Below, one piece after another: positions 25,292-34,267 of a stretch of 64,000 nucleotides of DNA (positions are counted from its first letter, which is position 1; every line of letters begins with the position of its first letter). The position numbers and the translations under genes are program-made. A model generated the notes under the pieces. The model was given only the letters and a program-made list of their open reading frames with translations. It did no database searches and was not told the origin of the DNA. This DNA is from Novosphingobium malaysiense (lineage in GTDB: Bacteria > Pseudomonadota > Alphaproteobacteria > Sphingomonadales > Sphingomonadaceae). The stretch spans positions 310,001 through 374,000 of the forward strand of contig NZ_JTDI01000003.1 in assembly GCF_000802225.1 (NCBI RefSeq). The letters run 5' to 3'.

Positions 25292-26302
25292 CTAGCCGCG
25301 CTTGGCCTTGGCGGCAAGGCGTCGCAGGCCGATCTTGCCAAGCTCGGGCCAGTTGCGCAGCGCCATCGGGCGGAACATGTCGAGCCGGTATCGGGGGCGG
25401 ACGTCCTCCATCCAGTCGCGTTTGTAGGGATCGTCGCCTGTGCCGAAGTCGACGAGATCGACCTTGTCGGTATCGATCACGTGGCGGAACAACGCGGCCG
25501 TGAGCACCGATCCGGGAGACAGCGGCTTGGCGGCCTCGCGGTGGGCGAGCTTGTGAATGAAGGCGGTGCCGCCTTCCACAGTCCACATTTGCGCCGCGAT
25601 CGCTTCGCCGCCACCGGCGGGCCGGGCAATGGCCAGCCGCAGGCGTCCCGCGTCGCCCTCCTGCTGCGCAAAGGCGCGCAGGAAATCCGGGGATCCTTCC
25701 TCGGGCTTCCAGCTTTCGGCGTAGATATCCTCGTAGGCAGCCCATGCATCCGCATCGAAATGCGTGAGGATCTGTGTATCGACCTTGTTGGACTTGCGCT
25801 TGAGCGTGGTGCGCAGCTTGCCCGGTCTGCCTGCAATATAGGCGTCATAGTCGCAGCCATTTACCGGTAGGATGTGGTTCGTATCGCGGACTTCCCGCTC
25901 CACGAGCCATCCGGCCGATTTGAAGGCTGTCTCGAGCAGGCTGGCGCTACCATCCTCATCGGGAAGACCCGAGACTGTGATACGGTGTGCCCGACCAACG
26001 AGTTCTCGAGCAAGGTCTGCAAGCGGGCCCTGATCGTCCGTCACGATGGGGCGGAAACGAAACGTGTACCAGTTGGCCAGCGCAGTGAGATGACCGTCCG
26101 ATCCCGCCAGAGCGAGCACGGCGGCCTTGTCCTCATCGCGGGCAACCGCCAGCATCGGGGACAGGCCGCAATGCTGTTCCAGCAGCTGCCACCAGGCGAG
26201 CCGGTCGAACGGGGCGTGCTGGCAGGCATCGGAGAGCAGCTGGTTAAGCTGGCCATCCGATTGCACTTCCTTAAGATCGGAGTGATATTCGATCTTTACC
26301 AC
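25292..26302 (-). CDS. GNAT/FemAB-like acyltransferase, XrtA-associated
   Basis: A 336-residue protein of the GNAT acetyltransferase fold (FemAB-like). The segments RPGKLRTTLKRKSNKV, EESWKPEEGSPDF-like and AQMWTVEGGTAFIHKLAH follow the pattern of the C-terminal GNAT domain. A GTG at 26302, preceded by GGAGGA and AAGG, gives the N-terminus VVKIEYHSDL; an ATG at 26341 would overlap the divergent ligase start and lacks a Shine-Dalgarno sequence. It probably transfers an acyl group from the neighbouring carrier protein to a sugar or lipid. The acceptor is unknown. Confidence 0.8.
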   Translation of the reverse strand: MVKIEYHSDLKEVQSDGQLNQLLSDACQHAPFDRLAWWQLLEQHCGLSPMLAVARDEDKAAVLALAGSDGHLTALANWYTFRFRPIVTDDQGPLADLARELVGRAHRITVSGLPDEDGSASLLETAFKSAGWLVEREVRDTNHILPVNGCDYDAYIAGRPGKLRTTLKRKSNKVDTQILTHFDADAWAAYEDIYAESWKPEEGSPDFLRAFAQQEGDAGRLRLAIARPAGGGEAIAAQMWTVEGGTAFIHKLAHREAAKPLSPGSVLTAALFRHVIDTDKVDLVDFGTGDDPYKRDWMEDVRPRYRLDMFRPMALRNWPELGKIGLRRLAAKAKRG

Positions 26303-26339
26303 GTTACCTTGAAATCCTCCACGGAGCCATTTTCTCACC

Positions 26340-27866
26340 ATGCGCGGCAGCCCCGAAAATCCAGTCCTGCCGCTCGACCATCTCGCCCTGCGCGGGGAGG
26401 ACGAAGCCGACGCCTTGGTGCTGCGCGAGGGTGTGCTTAACCATCGAGAATTAAGATCGCGTGTCTCTCGTCTCGCGGCGTGGCTGGCGCGTGAAGTGCC
26501 AGAGAAGGGCGAGCGCGTTGCAAGCTGGGCGGCAAAGGGCGAACTAACCTGTCTCATGCCGCTCGCAGCGGCGCGGGCCGGGCTGGTCCATGTGCCGATA
26601 AATCCGCTGCTAAAACACGCGCAAGTGGCACATATTCTGGCGGATAGCGGCGCGGGGATGCTGATCGCTACATCGGCCAGGCTCAAGACGCTTCAGGATG
26701 GCGACGTTCCGGCGCAATGCAGGATCGTCGAAGAAACCCAGGCCTTGGCCGATGCACAGGCACTCGGCGAAGACCTTTCGCCTTCGACGGCCGATCCGGA
26801 CGATCTTGCCGCGATCCTCTACACCAGTGGCTCCACCGGGCGGCCGAAAGGTGTGATGCTCAGCCACGCCAACATGTGGCTCGGCGCAGAGAGCGTTGCG
26901 GACTACCTCGATCTTGCTGGCGATGACCGGACGCTGGCGGTTCTTCCGCTTTCGTTCGACTACGGCCAGAATCAATTGCTTTCCTCATGGTACGCCGGGG
27001 GGTGCGTGGTTCCGCTGGATTACCTGATGCCGCGTGACGTCATGAAGGCGGTGGAGCGTCATGCGATTACGACGCTTGCTGCCGTGCCACCGTTGTGGGT
27101 TCAGGTTTGCGAACTCGATTGGCCGGCAGAGACGGCAGCGCGTTTGCGCCGACTGACCAATAGCGGCGGCGCACTCACTGTCGATCTCGTGCGGCGCATG
27201 CGCATCCTGTTCCCACAGGCCCGGCTTTTCGCGATGTATGGGCTGACCGAGGCTTTCCGCTCGACCTATCTCGATCCCGCTCTCATCGATACCCATCCCA
27301 CCTCCATGGGGACGGCCATACCTCATGCGGAGGTTTTGGTAATCAATGACTTGGGTGAAATTGCTGATGTTGGGGAGGAAGGCGAACTGGTGCATTGCGG
27401 GCCCCTTGTCGCGCAGGGGTACTGGCACGATCCCGAACGCACCGCCGAGCGTTATAAGCCGGCCCCAAAGGCTTCGAAATATGGCGGCACCGCCGTATGG
27501 TCCGGCGACCGTGTGAAACGCGATGCCGAGGGATTGCTCTATTTCGTCGGTCGGCGCGATGCGATGATCAAGAGCGCAGGAAACCGCATCAGTCCGCAGG
27601 AGATCGAGGACGCGGCGCTTGCGACTGGCCTGGTGGCCGAAGCGGTTGCTCTGGGTGTGGCGGACGAGCGGCTTGGACAGGCGGTTCACCTTGTCGTCCG
27701 TGCAGCTTCGGAATGTTCAGACGTGAAAGAAGATTTGCCGCGTAAACTCATGCAGGAACTACCGAATTTTATGCAGCCAAAAGTCATTCACTGGCGGGAA
27801 TCGATGCCTGTCGGTCCTAACGGAAAGATCGACCGGGCCAGGCTCCAGGCGGAGATCGCGGCATGA
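26340..27866 (+). CDS. Acyl-CoA/ACP ligase (AMP-forming), XrtA-associated
   Basis: A 508-residue adenylating enzyme. The P-loop LYTSGSTGRPKGVML begins near residue 160, the A5-type motif MYGLTEAFRSTYLD near 300, and the C-terminal GRRDAMIKSAGNRISPQEIE hinge and final PNGKIDR lysine motif are intact. It should activate a carboxylate with ATP and load it onto CoA or the nearby acyl carrier protein. It fits the XrtA-linked family TIGR03098. It starts 37 bases from the divergent acyltransferase gene and overlaps the decarboxylase by 4 bases. Confidence 0.9.
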   Translation: MRGSPENPVLPLDHLALRGEDEADALVLREGVLNHRELRSRVSRLAAWLAREVPEKGERVASWAAKGELTCLMPLAAARAGLVHVPINPLLKHAQVAHILADSGAGMLIATSARLKTLQDGDVPAQCRIVEETQALADAQALGEDLSPSTADPDDLAAILYTSGSTGRPKGVMLSHANMWLGAESVADYLDLAGDDRTLAVLPLSFDYGQNQLLSSWYAGGCVVPLDYLMPRDVMKAVERHAITTLAAVPPLWVQVCELDWPAETAARLRRLTNSGGALTVDLVRRMRILFPQARLFAMYGLTEAFRSTYLDPALIDTHPTSMGTAIPHAEVLVINDLGEIADVGEEGELVHCGPLVAQGYWHDPERTAERYKPAPKASKYGGTAVWSGDRVKRDAEGLLYFVGRRDAMIKSAGNRISPQEIEDAALATGLVAEAVALGVADERLGQAVHLVVRAASECSDVKEDLPRKLMQELPNFMQPKVIHWRESMPVGPNGKIDRARLQAEIAA

Positions 27867-29089
27867 AGCCGCTCGGTCCGATCCCAGCCGGCTACGCGGC
27901 CGTCGACGGTGTTCTGGCGATTGGCGGTCAGCCCGTCACCCATTGGGCCGAGCAAGCCGGTAAGACCCCGTTTTTCGTCTATAGTGCCAATCATGTCCGC
28001 CAGCGTGTCGCTGAGCTGAGGGCCGCCATGCCCAAGCGGTTGTCGCTGCATTATGCAGTAAAGGCCAATCCCTTTCCGCCGTTGCTCTCGCTGATGACGG
28101 AGCTCGTCGAAGGGTTCGATATCGCTTCGGGCGGTGAACTCGAGATCGTGCGCGGCGCCGGCGTGCCGCTCGATGCCGTCAGCTTCGCCGGACCGGGCAA
28201 ACGGGACGTCGAGCTGGAAGCGGCCATAAGCGCGGGAATTACGCTCAACCTGGAATCCGAAGGGGAAGCGGCGCGAGCAATCGCCATTGCCGAAAAGCTG
28301 GGCGCCACGCCCCGACTTGCCGTTCGCGTCAATCCCGATTTCGATCTCAAGGGCTCGGGCATGAAGATGGGGGGCGGCGCGAAGCCGTTCGGCGTCGATG
28401 TGGAAAGAGTACCTGCATTGGTTCGCACGATTCGCCAAAGCGGCGCGGAATGGCGTGGCTTTCATATTTTTGCCGGCAGTCAGGCACTCGATGCCGAAGC
28501 GATTGCCGATACCCAGGCACAGTCACTGGCTCTTGCGGCGAGACTGGCGCAGGAAAGCGATGCGCCGCTGCCGCAATGCAATCTCGGCGGCGGCTTGGGC
28601 ATACCCTATTTCCCGGGCGATACCCCGGTGGACCTCAAGCTGGTGGGCGACAAGCTGGCCGCGCGTTTCGCAGACCTGCCCGATGTGCTCGCCGATACGG
28701 CGTTCTGCATCGAACTGGGGCGCTATCTGGTCGGTGAAGCGGGCGTCTATTTGGCCCGCGTTGTCGACCGCAAGGAAAGCCACGGCGAGGTTTTCCTCAT
28801 TACCGACGGCGGGTTGCATCACCAGCTGGCCGCGTCGGGCAACTTCGGGACAGTGGTTCGCCGCAATTATCCCTCGGCGATCGCCACGCGGTTCGATACG
28901 CCGGTGGAAGAGGAGGCCTCGATCGTCGGCTGCCTGTGCACGCCGCTCGACAAACTGGCGGACAAGGGAGGGTTTCCGCGGGCCGATGTCGGTGACCTGG
29001 TCGCTGTCTTCTGCGCGGGAGCCTATGGGGCTAGCGCGAGCCCGGCCTCGTTCCTCGGGCAGGGGCCGGCAGCAGAGATGCTCGTCTGA
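27863..29089 (+). CDS. PLP-dependent decarboxylase, XrtA-associated
   Basis: A 408-residue fold-III enzyme of the diaminopimelate/ornithine decarboxylase group. K67 in YAVKANPFP binds pyridoxal phosphate, and the glycine-rich CNLGGGLGIPY loop and the C-terminal GCLCTPLDKLADKG with GAYGAS complete the site. It matches the XrtA-linked family TIGR03099. It is coupled to the ligase gene (ATGA), suggesting that a decarboxylated amino acid or a related amine is made for the same modification pathway. The natural substrate is unknown. Confidence 0.9.
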   Translation: MKPLGPIPAGYAAVDGVLAIGGQPVTHWAEQAGKTPFFVYSANHVRQRVAELRAAMPKRLSLHYAVKANPFPPLLSLMTELVEGFDIASGGELEIVRGAGVPLDAVSFAGPGKRDVELEAAISAGITLNLESEGEAARAIAIAEKLGATPRLAVRVNPDFDLKGSGMKMGGGAKPFGVDVERVPALVRTIRQSGAEWRGFHIFAGSQALDAEAIADTQAQSLALAARLAQESDAPLPQCNLGGGLGIPYFPGDTPVDLKLVGDKLAARFADLPDVLADTAFCIELGRYLVGEAGVYLARVVDRKESHGEVFLITDGGLHHQLAASGNFGTVVRRNYPSAIATRFDTPVEEEASIVGCLCTPLDKLADKGGFPRADVGDLVAVFCAGAYGASASPASFLGQGPAAEMLV

Positions 29090-29263
29090 AAAAGCCGTAA
29101 GGATTTAGGCGTTTGCGCGTCCCGAATTGGGACCAGACTGCAAATCGGCAGTCAAGGCTAACGCAATGTTCACCCTTTTTTCGGATTACGGACGCTGGAT
29201 TTTGCCAGTCGTCCCTTCGTGCCTGCGGGAAAGGAGGCGGTTGGCGCAAACAAGGATGTGTCC

Positions 29264-29908
29264 ATGCCGCGTTACCGCATTGCCCGACATATGGCCGCCA
29301 CCGCGCTCGCCAGCGTCGCCCTGACGGGGTGCATGGGATCGGCCTCGGGCCCTGAACTGCCGCCGGCTTCTTTCGTGGCGATGCAGGAAGGCCCGGGCGA
29401 GGAATACGTCATCGGACCGCTCGACACGCTGACGATTTTCGTCTGGCGCAACCCGGAGCTGGGAGCGAAAGTCCAGGTCCGCCCCGACGGACGGATCACC
29501 ACCCCGTTGATCACTGACATGCCAGCCGTGGGCAAGACGCCCTCGATGTTGGCCGAAGACCTTCGCCTTCAGCTCTCGCAGTACATCGAGGATCCGTTGG
29601 TCTCGGTGATCGTCAACGACTTCTCCGGCACCTTCAGCCAGCAGATTCGCGTTGTCGGCGCCACGGAAAAGCCTGCCTCGATCCCGTATCGCGCGAACAT
29701 GACGGTGCTCGATGCGATGATCGCCGTCGGCGGGCTGTCCGAATACGCGGCCGGCAACAAGGCGCGCCTGATCCGCTTCGACAAGACCAGCGGCAAGCAG
29801 AAGGAATACAAGCTGCGGTTGGGCGATCTTCTCAAGAAGGGCGATAGCAAGGCCAACGTCATGCTGCAGCCCGGCGACGTGATCATCATCCCCGAAAGCA
29901 TGTTCTGA
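29264..29908 (+). CDS. Polysaccharide export outer-membrane lipoprotein, XrtA system
   Basis: A 214-residue Wza-type protein with a lipoprotein signal (lipobox ALTGC, Cys 23). The poly_export domain starts EEYVIGPLDTLTIFVWRNPEL, and a SLBB-type domain with GATEKPASIPYRANMTVLDAMIAVGG follows, ending in the PGDVIIIPESMF signature. It forms the outer-membrane exit for the polysaccharide. AAGGA before the ATG at 29264 decides the start. The 174-base gap upstream probably holds the promoter for the biosynthesis arm. Confidence 0.92.
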   Translation: MPRYRIARHMAATALASVALTGCMGSASGPELPPASFVAMQEGPGEEYVIGPLDTLTIFVWRNPELGAKVQVRPDGRITTPLITDMPAVGKTPSMLAEDLRLQLSQYIEDPLVSVIVNDFSGTFSQQIRVVGATEKPASIPYRANMTVLDAMIAVGGLSEYAAGNKARLIRFDKTSGKQKEYKLRLGDLLKKGDSKANVMLQPGDVIIIPESMF

Positions 29909-29924
29909 GGGGCGGGCGTACACG

Positions 29925-31445
29925 ATGAACAACCTCTACGAAGAGTTGCTTTCGGCAGTCCACAGCGTCTGGACCCGGCGCTGGATCGCGTTGGGGCTTG
30001 CCTGGGCCATTTGCCTGCTCGGCTGGCTGGTGGTGGCACTGATCCCCAACAGCTACGAATCGCAGGCGCGCATTTTCATCCAGCTCGACGATGCGCTGGC
30101 CGAACAGGTCGGCATCGGCGTGGCCGACAAGAAGCGCGACATCGAACGCATCCGTCAGACCCTGACTAGCGCGGTGAATCTCGAGAAGGTGGTTCGCGCC
30201 ACGCGGCTTGGCGACACCATCGAATCGCCCAAGCAGATGGAATCGGCAGTCCTCACGTTGGCCAACAATGTGAAAGTCGTCAGCCAGCAGGACAACCTGT
30301 TCGAGATCACGGCGACTGCGAACTATTCCTCCTTTTCGGATGCCGAGAATGCCAAGCTGGCGCAGGACGTGGCGCAAAAGCTGATCGACATCTTTCGCGA
30401 GGAAAATCTGTCCGGCGACCGCGGCGAAATGGTCGAAACGCTGGAATTCGTGAACCAGCAGCTCAAGCAGCGCGAGAAGCAGCTTGAAGTGGCGGAGCAG
30501 AAGCGAACGGCATTCGAGGCCGCGCACCCCGAACTCGCGCAGGGCGGTACGGCGGTGATCCAGCGGCTGGAAACGTCGCGTGCGGCACTGCGTGATGTCG
30601 AGGCGGACCTTGCCGCCGCGCAAAGCGCGCTTGCCGCCATCGACGGACAGATCGCGGGCACCCCTCGGACCATCGCCGGGCCCAGCGGCAGCGGTGCTCA
30701 GGCTTCGCTTGCGAAGGCCCAGGCCGATCTCGCTTCGATGAAGGCCCGGGGACTCACCGACAGCCATCCCGACGTCATTGCCGCCCGCAACCAGATCGCA
30801 GCCCTCAAGGGACCCGCGGCGCAGGAGGCCGCCAACGGCGGCGGTACGGTCAATCCGGCCTACAGTTCACTTCAGTCCATTCGTGCCGAGCGGGCAGCCA
30901 ATGTGCAGGCGCTTCAGTCTCGCCGGGCGGCTCTCCAGTCGGACGTGTCGTCGCTCATGGCTTCGGCGATCCAGGACCCGGAACTGTCCGCGCAGGCACA
31001 GCGGATCAACCGTGACTACGACGTACTGCGCAAGCAGTATGACAAGCTCCTGCAGGACCGTGAGGAACTCAAGCTGCGCGGCGAGGTCAAGACCGAGCGC
31101 GAGGCGGTGAAGTTCGAAGTCGTCGACCCGCCGACGACGCCGCGCTCGCCCGTCGCGCCGAACCGGCCGCTCCTGCTCTTCGGTGTGCTTGTCGTCGGCA
31201 TTTGCGGTGGATGCGCGGGCGCCTTTGCCCTTAGCCGCGTACGTTCGGTGTTCTCCACGACCGCAGGCCTGGAGCGGGCGACGGGTCTCCCGGTGCTCGG
31301 CGCCATTTCACAGAACCTCACCGATACCGCGCGTGCGCTGCGCCGTAAGCGGCTGAAGTATTTCTACGGCGCCAGTGCAGCGCTGGGCGGCCTGTTCGTC
31401 GTGCTGCTGACCGTCGAATTCGTCCAGCGCGGCATGGTGGCGTGA
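29925..31445 (+). CDS. XrtA-system polysaccharide chain-length determinant (Wzz/GumC type)
   Basis: A 506-residue inner-membrane co-polymerase. A membrane helix near residues 20-42 (ALGLAWAICLLGWLVVALIP) and one near 425-450 bracket a long periplasmic region with coiled-coil stretches (about 165-380, rich in QLKQREKQLEVAEQ-type heptads). A last helix lies near 480-500. The PRSPVAPNRP motif before the second helix is typical of this family. It sets polymer length together with the tyrosine kinase that follows 11 bases later. Confidence 0.92.
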   Translation: MNNLYEELLSAVHSVWTRRWIALGLAWAICLLGWLVVALIPNSYESQARIFIQLDDALAEQVGIGVADKKRDIERIRQTLTSAVNLEKVVRATRLGDTIESPKQMESAVLTLANNVKVVSQQDNLFEITATANYSSFSDAENAKLAQDVAQKLIDIFREENLSGDRGEMVETLEFVNQQLKQREKQLEVAEQKRTAFEAAHPELAQGGTAVIQRLETSRAALRDVEADLAAAQSALAAIDGQIAGTPRTIAGPSGSGAQASLAKAQADLASMKARGLTDSHPDVIAARNQIAALKGPAAQEAANGGGTVNPAYSSLQSIRAERAANVQALQSRRAALQSDVSSLMASAIQDPELSAQAQRINRDYDVLRKQYDKLLQDREELKLRGEVKTEREAVKFEVVDPPTTPRSPVAPNRPLLLFGVLVVGICGGCAGAFALSRVRSVFSTTAGLERATGLPVLGAISQNLTDTARALRRKRLKYFYGASAALGGLFVVLLTVEFVQRGMVA

Positions 31446-31456
31446 GGGAAGCGGAC

Positions 31457-32500
31457 ATGACTGACCAGAGCAAGATCCCGATGCCCGAGAATTTCGAATC
31501 GGACGATCGCGGCGAATCGCTTCTCGAACGTGCCGCAGGCCGATTCGATTTCAGGAGCGCGATCAAGAAGCCGCTGGCGGTGCCGCCAGATGCGCGAGCC
31601 AAGGCGCCGCCGGCTCGCGATGTGCCTGCACCTGCACCGCAGCCGGTGCCGAATGGTCCTTTCGGCACCGTTCCCGAGGCTGCAGTGGCTCGCGAAGAGC
31701 AGGTATCGGCGAAAGTCGAGGCGGCGGCTGCACCGGCATCCGCGCCGACACCCGTGGCCTTCCGTGGCAGCCGCCATCCTGTCGATCGCGAGCACTTGCG
31801 CGAACAAGGGCTGATCGTGCCGGAAGGGGCCGTCACCGGGCTGCTCGAAGAATTTCGCATCGTGAAGCGCCAGATCCTCGTCCAGGCAGCTGACCTGCGC
31901 CGCCAGAAGGCCGGGGCGATGGCACAGCGGGTGCTCATCAGTTCCCCGCACCCCGGCGAAGGCAAGACCTATTGCGCTCTCAACCTCGCCCTTTCGATCG
32001 CTGCGGAAAAAGAAAGCGAAGTCCTGCTCGTCGATGCCGATTTCGCCAAGCCGTCAATTCTCTCGGCGCTGGGCATGCCCGGCGGGCCCGGCCTGATGGA
32101 TGCCTTGATGGACGAGAGCATCGACGTCGCCGACTGCGTGCTGGGAACCGACATTCCCGGGCTCTGGGTGCTTCCGGCAGGCGATACCAGCAACCATGAC
32201 AGCGAGTATCTCGCCAGTTCGCGCACGGCGCGGGTGCTGGAACGGCTCACTGAAGGCGCCCCGCATCGCATCGTGATTTTCGACTCGCCCCCCGCCCTCG
32301 CGGCATCGCCTGCAGCCGAACTGGCAAAATACGTGGGGCAGACGATCGTGATCGTCCGGGCCGACAATACAGGGCAGGGATCGCTCGAAGACGCGATTTC
32401 TCTGCTCAATGCTTGTCCGAACGTCCAACTGCTTCTCAATGGTGCGCAGTTCAGCCCCACCGGCCGCCGCTTTGGCAGCTACTATGGTTACAGGGGGTGA
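31457..32500 (+). CDS. XrtA-associated tyrosine autokinase
   Basis: A 347-residue BY-kinase of the CpsD/TIGR03018 type. A proline/alanine-rich linker of about 100 residues comes first. The Walker A loop PHPGEGKTY has its lysine near residue 170, and Walker A' is LLVDADFAKPS. The C-terminus GSYYGYRG holds three tyrosines, the usual autophosphorylation cluster. It regulates export through the chain-length protein. The ATG at 31457 has GAGGGA upstream; a GTG at 31442 overlapping the previous stop is possible but less likely. Confidence 0.91.
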   Translation: MTDQSKIPMPENFESDDRGESLLERAAGRFDFRSAIKKPLAVPPDARAKAPPARDVPAPAPQPVPNGPFGTVPEAAVAREEQVSAKVEAAAAPASAPTPVAFRGSRHPVDREHLREQGLIVPEGAVTGLLEEFRIVKRQILVQAADLRRQKAGAMAQRVLISSPHPGEGKTYCALNLALSIAAEKESEVLLVDADFAKPSILSALGMPGGPGLMDALMDESIDVADCVLGTDIPGLWVLPAGDTSNHDSEYLASSRTARVLERLTEGAPHRIVIFDSPPALAASPAAELAKYVGQTIVIVRADNTGQGSLEDAISLLNACPNVQLLLNGAQFSPTGRRFGSYYGYRG

Positions 32501-32505
32501 ACGGT

Positions 32506-34248
32506 ATGCGAATGCCATGGCATCGCTGGGCCTCGGGCAGGCTTGCCGCAGCCTCCACGCTGGCGCTTATCGCGCTCGCCGTCGCGGGCGTGCCTGCGAG
32601 CGTTCACGCTCAATCCCTCGGATATGAAGGCTTCGGCGGAGGCGAAGAGGGCAAGTCAGAAGCGGCTCCACACAAGTCGTCCAAGGCGGCCAGGGGCGGG
32701 GCCAAGGGCAGCAAGCGACTGGCGATTCAGCCCTACATCGAGGTCGATCAAATCGTCGATGCCCAGCTTTCGCCGGGTGACGACGTCCTGACGTACACGC
32801 AGGCAGCGGTGGGCATCGATGCCGGTATTGCCGGACGCAAAAATGCCGCCTCAGTCTCGGTCCGTTACGAACGCCAGTTCGGGTGGGGCAAAAGGGCCGC
32901 CGACGGCGACGCGATTAGCGGCATTGCCCGTGGCTACACCACCATCGTTCCCGGTGTCACGCTGGAGGCGGGCGGCCTAGCAACGCAGGCTTCGGTGGAA
33001 GACGGCGCATCCGCATTCAGTAACGGAGAGGTTTCGGACAGGAGCAAGACCAAGATCTATTCGGTCTATGGCGGACCATCCGTCGCCACGCGTGCGGGCG
33101 ACGTGAGTGTCACGGCGAACTATCGTGCAGGGTACACCAAGGTCGATCGCTCGAACGCCTACGTCGCGGCCCCCGGAGTGGCGGCCGTCGATGTGTTCGA
33201 CAAGAGCGTGACGCAGGTTGCGGACGTGGAGGCCGGTGTCGCGCCCGGCGCCACGCTCCCGGTGGGCGTCGGTGTTGCCGGCAGCTTCTACCAGGAGGAC
33301 ATATCCAACCTGGACCAGCGCGTGCGCGACATGCAGGCAAGAGCGATGATCACCGTTCCGGTCAGCCGCACGGTGCAGGCCGTCGGCGCGATCGGTTACG
33401 AGGATGTCGAGGTTTCCAGCCGCGATGCAGTGCGCGATGCGGATGGCAATCCGGTGATCGGTTCGGACGGTCGATACAAGACCGACAAGAGCGCGCCGCG
33501 GACTCTGGCCTATGACGTTAGCGGGCTGACCTGGGATGTTGCCGTGATGTGGCGTCCCAGCCGTAGGACCTCGCTTTCTGCCCATGTCGGTCGCCGCTAT
33601 GGCGCGACGAGTTTCGGCGGCACGCTGTCTTACGCGCCCGATGACCGCAAGCAACTGAGCATCGCCGTCTACAACAACATCGCTGGCTATGGCGGCCAGA
33701 TCAATCGCCTGCTTGACGAACTGCCTGACGATTTCGAAGCGGTGCGTGACCCGGTGACGGGCGACCTGACCGGGTGTGTCGCGACGCTTGAGGGAAACAA
33801 CTGCCTGTCCGGTGCCCTCGGGTCGCTGCGGTCATCGACTTTCCGCGCCAGGGGCGTGGCAGCCAGTTACTCGATGAAGCTGGCGCGGCTGAATGCGGGC
33901 GTCGGCCTTGGCTACGATCGTCGCAAGTTCATTGCCGCGGAAGGCACCGTGCTGGCGTCCGCCAATGGCGTGGTCGATGAGAATTATTGGCTGGCGGCTT
34001 ACGTGAGCGGTCCGCTTGGCCGCAACGCCGGTTGGGCAACGAACGTCTATGCAAACTGGCTTTCGTCAAACGACCCGCTGTTCGGGGACGTTGCCGGATA
34101 CGGTGCCTCCGCCAGCTATTATCGCCTTCTGACCCGACGTTTGCGCGCCAACGTGGCCGTCGCGATCGACGGCGCAAGCCGTGACACCCCTGACATCAAC
34201 GACATCTGGACCGCGTCGGCCCTCGCCGGTCTTCGTTATAACTTCTGA
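32506..34248 (+). CDS. XrtA-associated outer-membrane beta-barrel protein
   Basis: A 580-residue exported protein. A signal peptide ends at VHA-QS near residue 30. The mature protein is rich in alternating aromatic and polar strands, with a C-terminal LRYNF, the aromatic end expected of an outer-membrane barrel. It corresponds to the large hypothetical outer-membrane protein of XrtA loci (TIGR03016 type). It may serve as a porin or assist export; the exact role is not known. It begins 5 bases after the kinase gene. Confidence 0.86.
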   Translation: MRMPWHRWASGRLAAASTLALIALAVAGVPASVHAQSLGYEGFGGGEEGKSEAAPHKSSKAARGGAKGSKRLAIQPYIEVDQIVDAQLSPGDDVLTYTQAAVGIDAGIAGRKNAASVSVRYERQFGWGKRAADGDAISGIARGYTTIVPGVTLEAGGLATQASVEDGASAFSNGEVSDRSKTKIYSVYGGPSVATRAGDVSVTANYRAGYTKVDRSNAYVAAPGVAAVDVFDKSVTQVADVEAGVAPGATLPVGVGVAGSFYQEDISNLDQRVRDMQARAMITVPVSRTVQAVGAIGYEDVEVSSRDAVRDADGNPVIGSDGRYKTDKSAPRTLAYDVSGLTWDVAVMWRPSRRTSLSAHVGRRYGATSFGGTLSYAPDDRKQLSIAVYNNIAGYGGQINRLLDELPDDFEAVRDPVTGDLTGCVATLEGNNCLSGALGSLRSSTFRARGVAASYSMKLARLNAGVGLGYDRRKFIAAEGTVLASANGVVDENYWLAAYVSGPLGRNAGWATNVYANWLSSNDPLFGDVAGYGASASYYRLLTRRLRANVAVAIDGASRDTPDINDIWTASALAGLRYNF

Positions 34249-34267
34249 GTCCTTGGGAGGACATACA

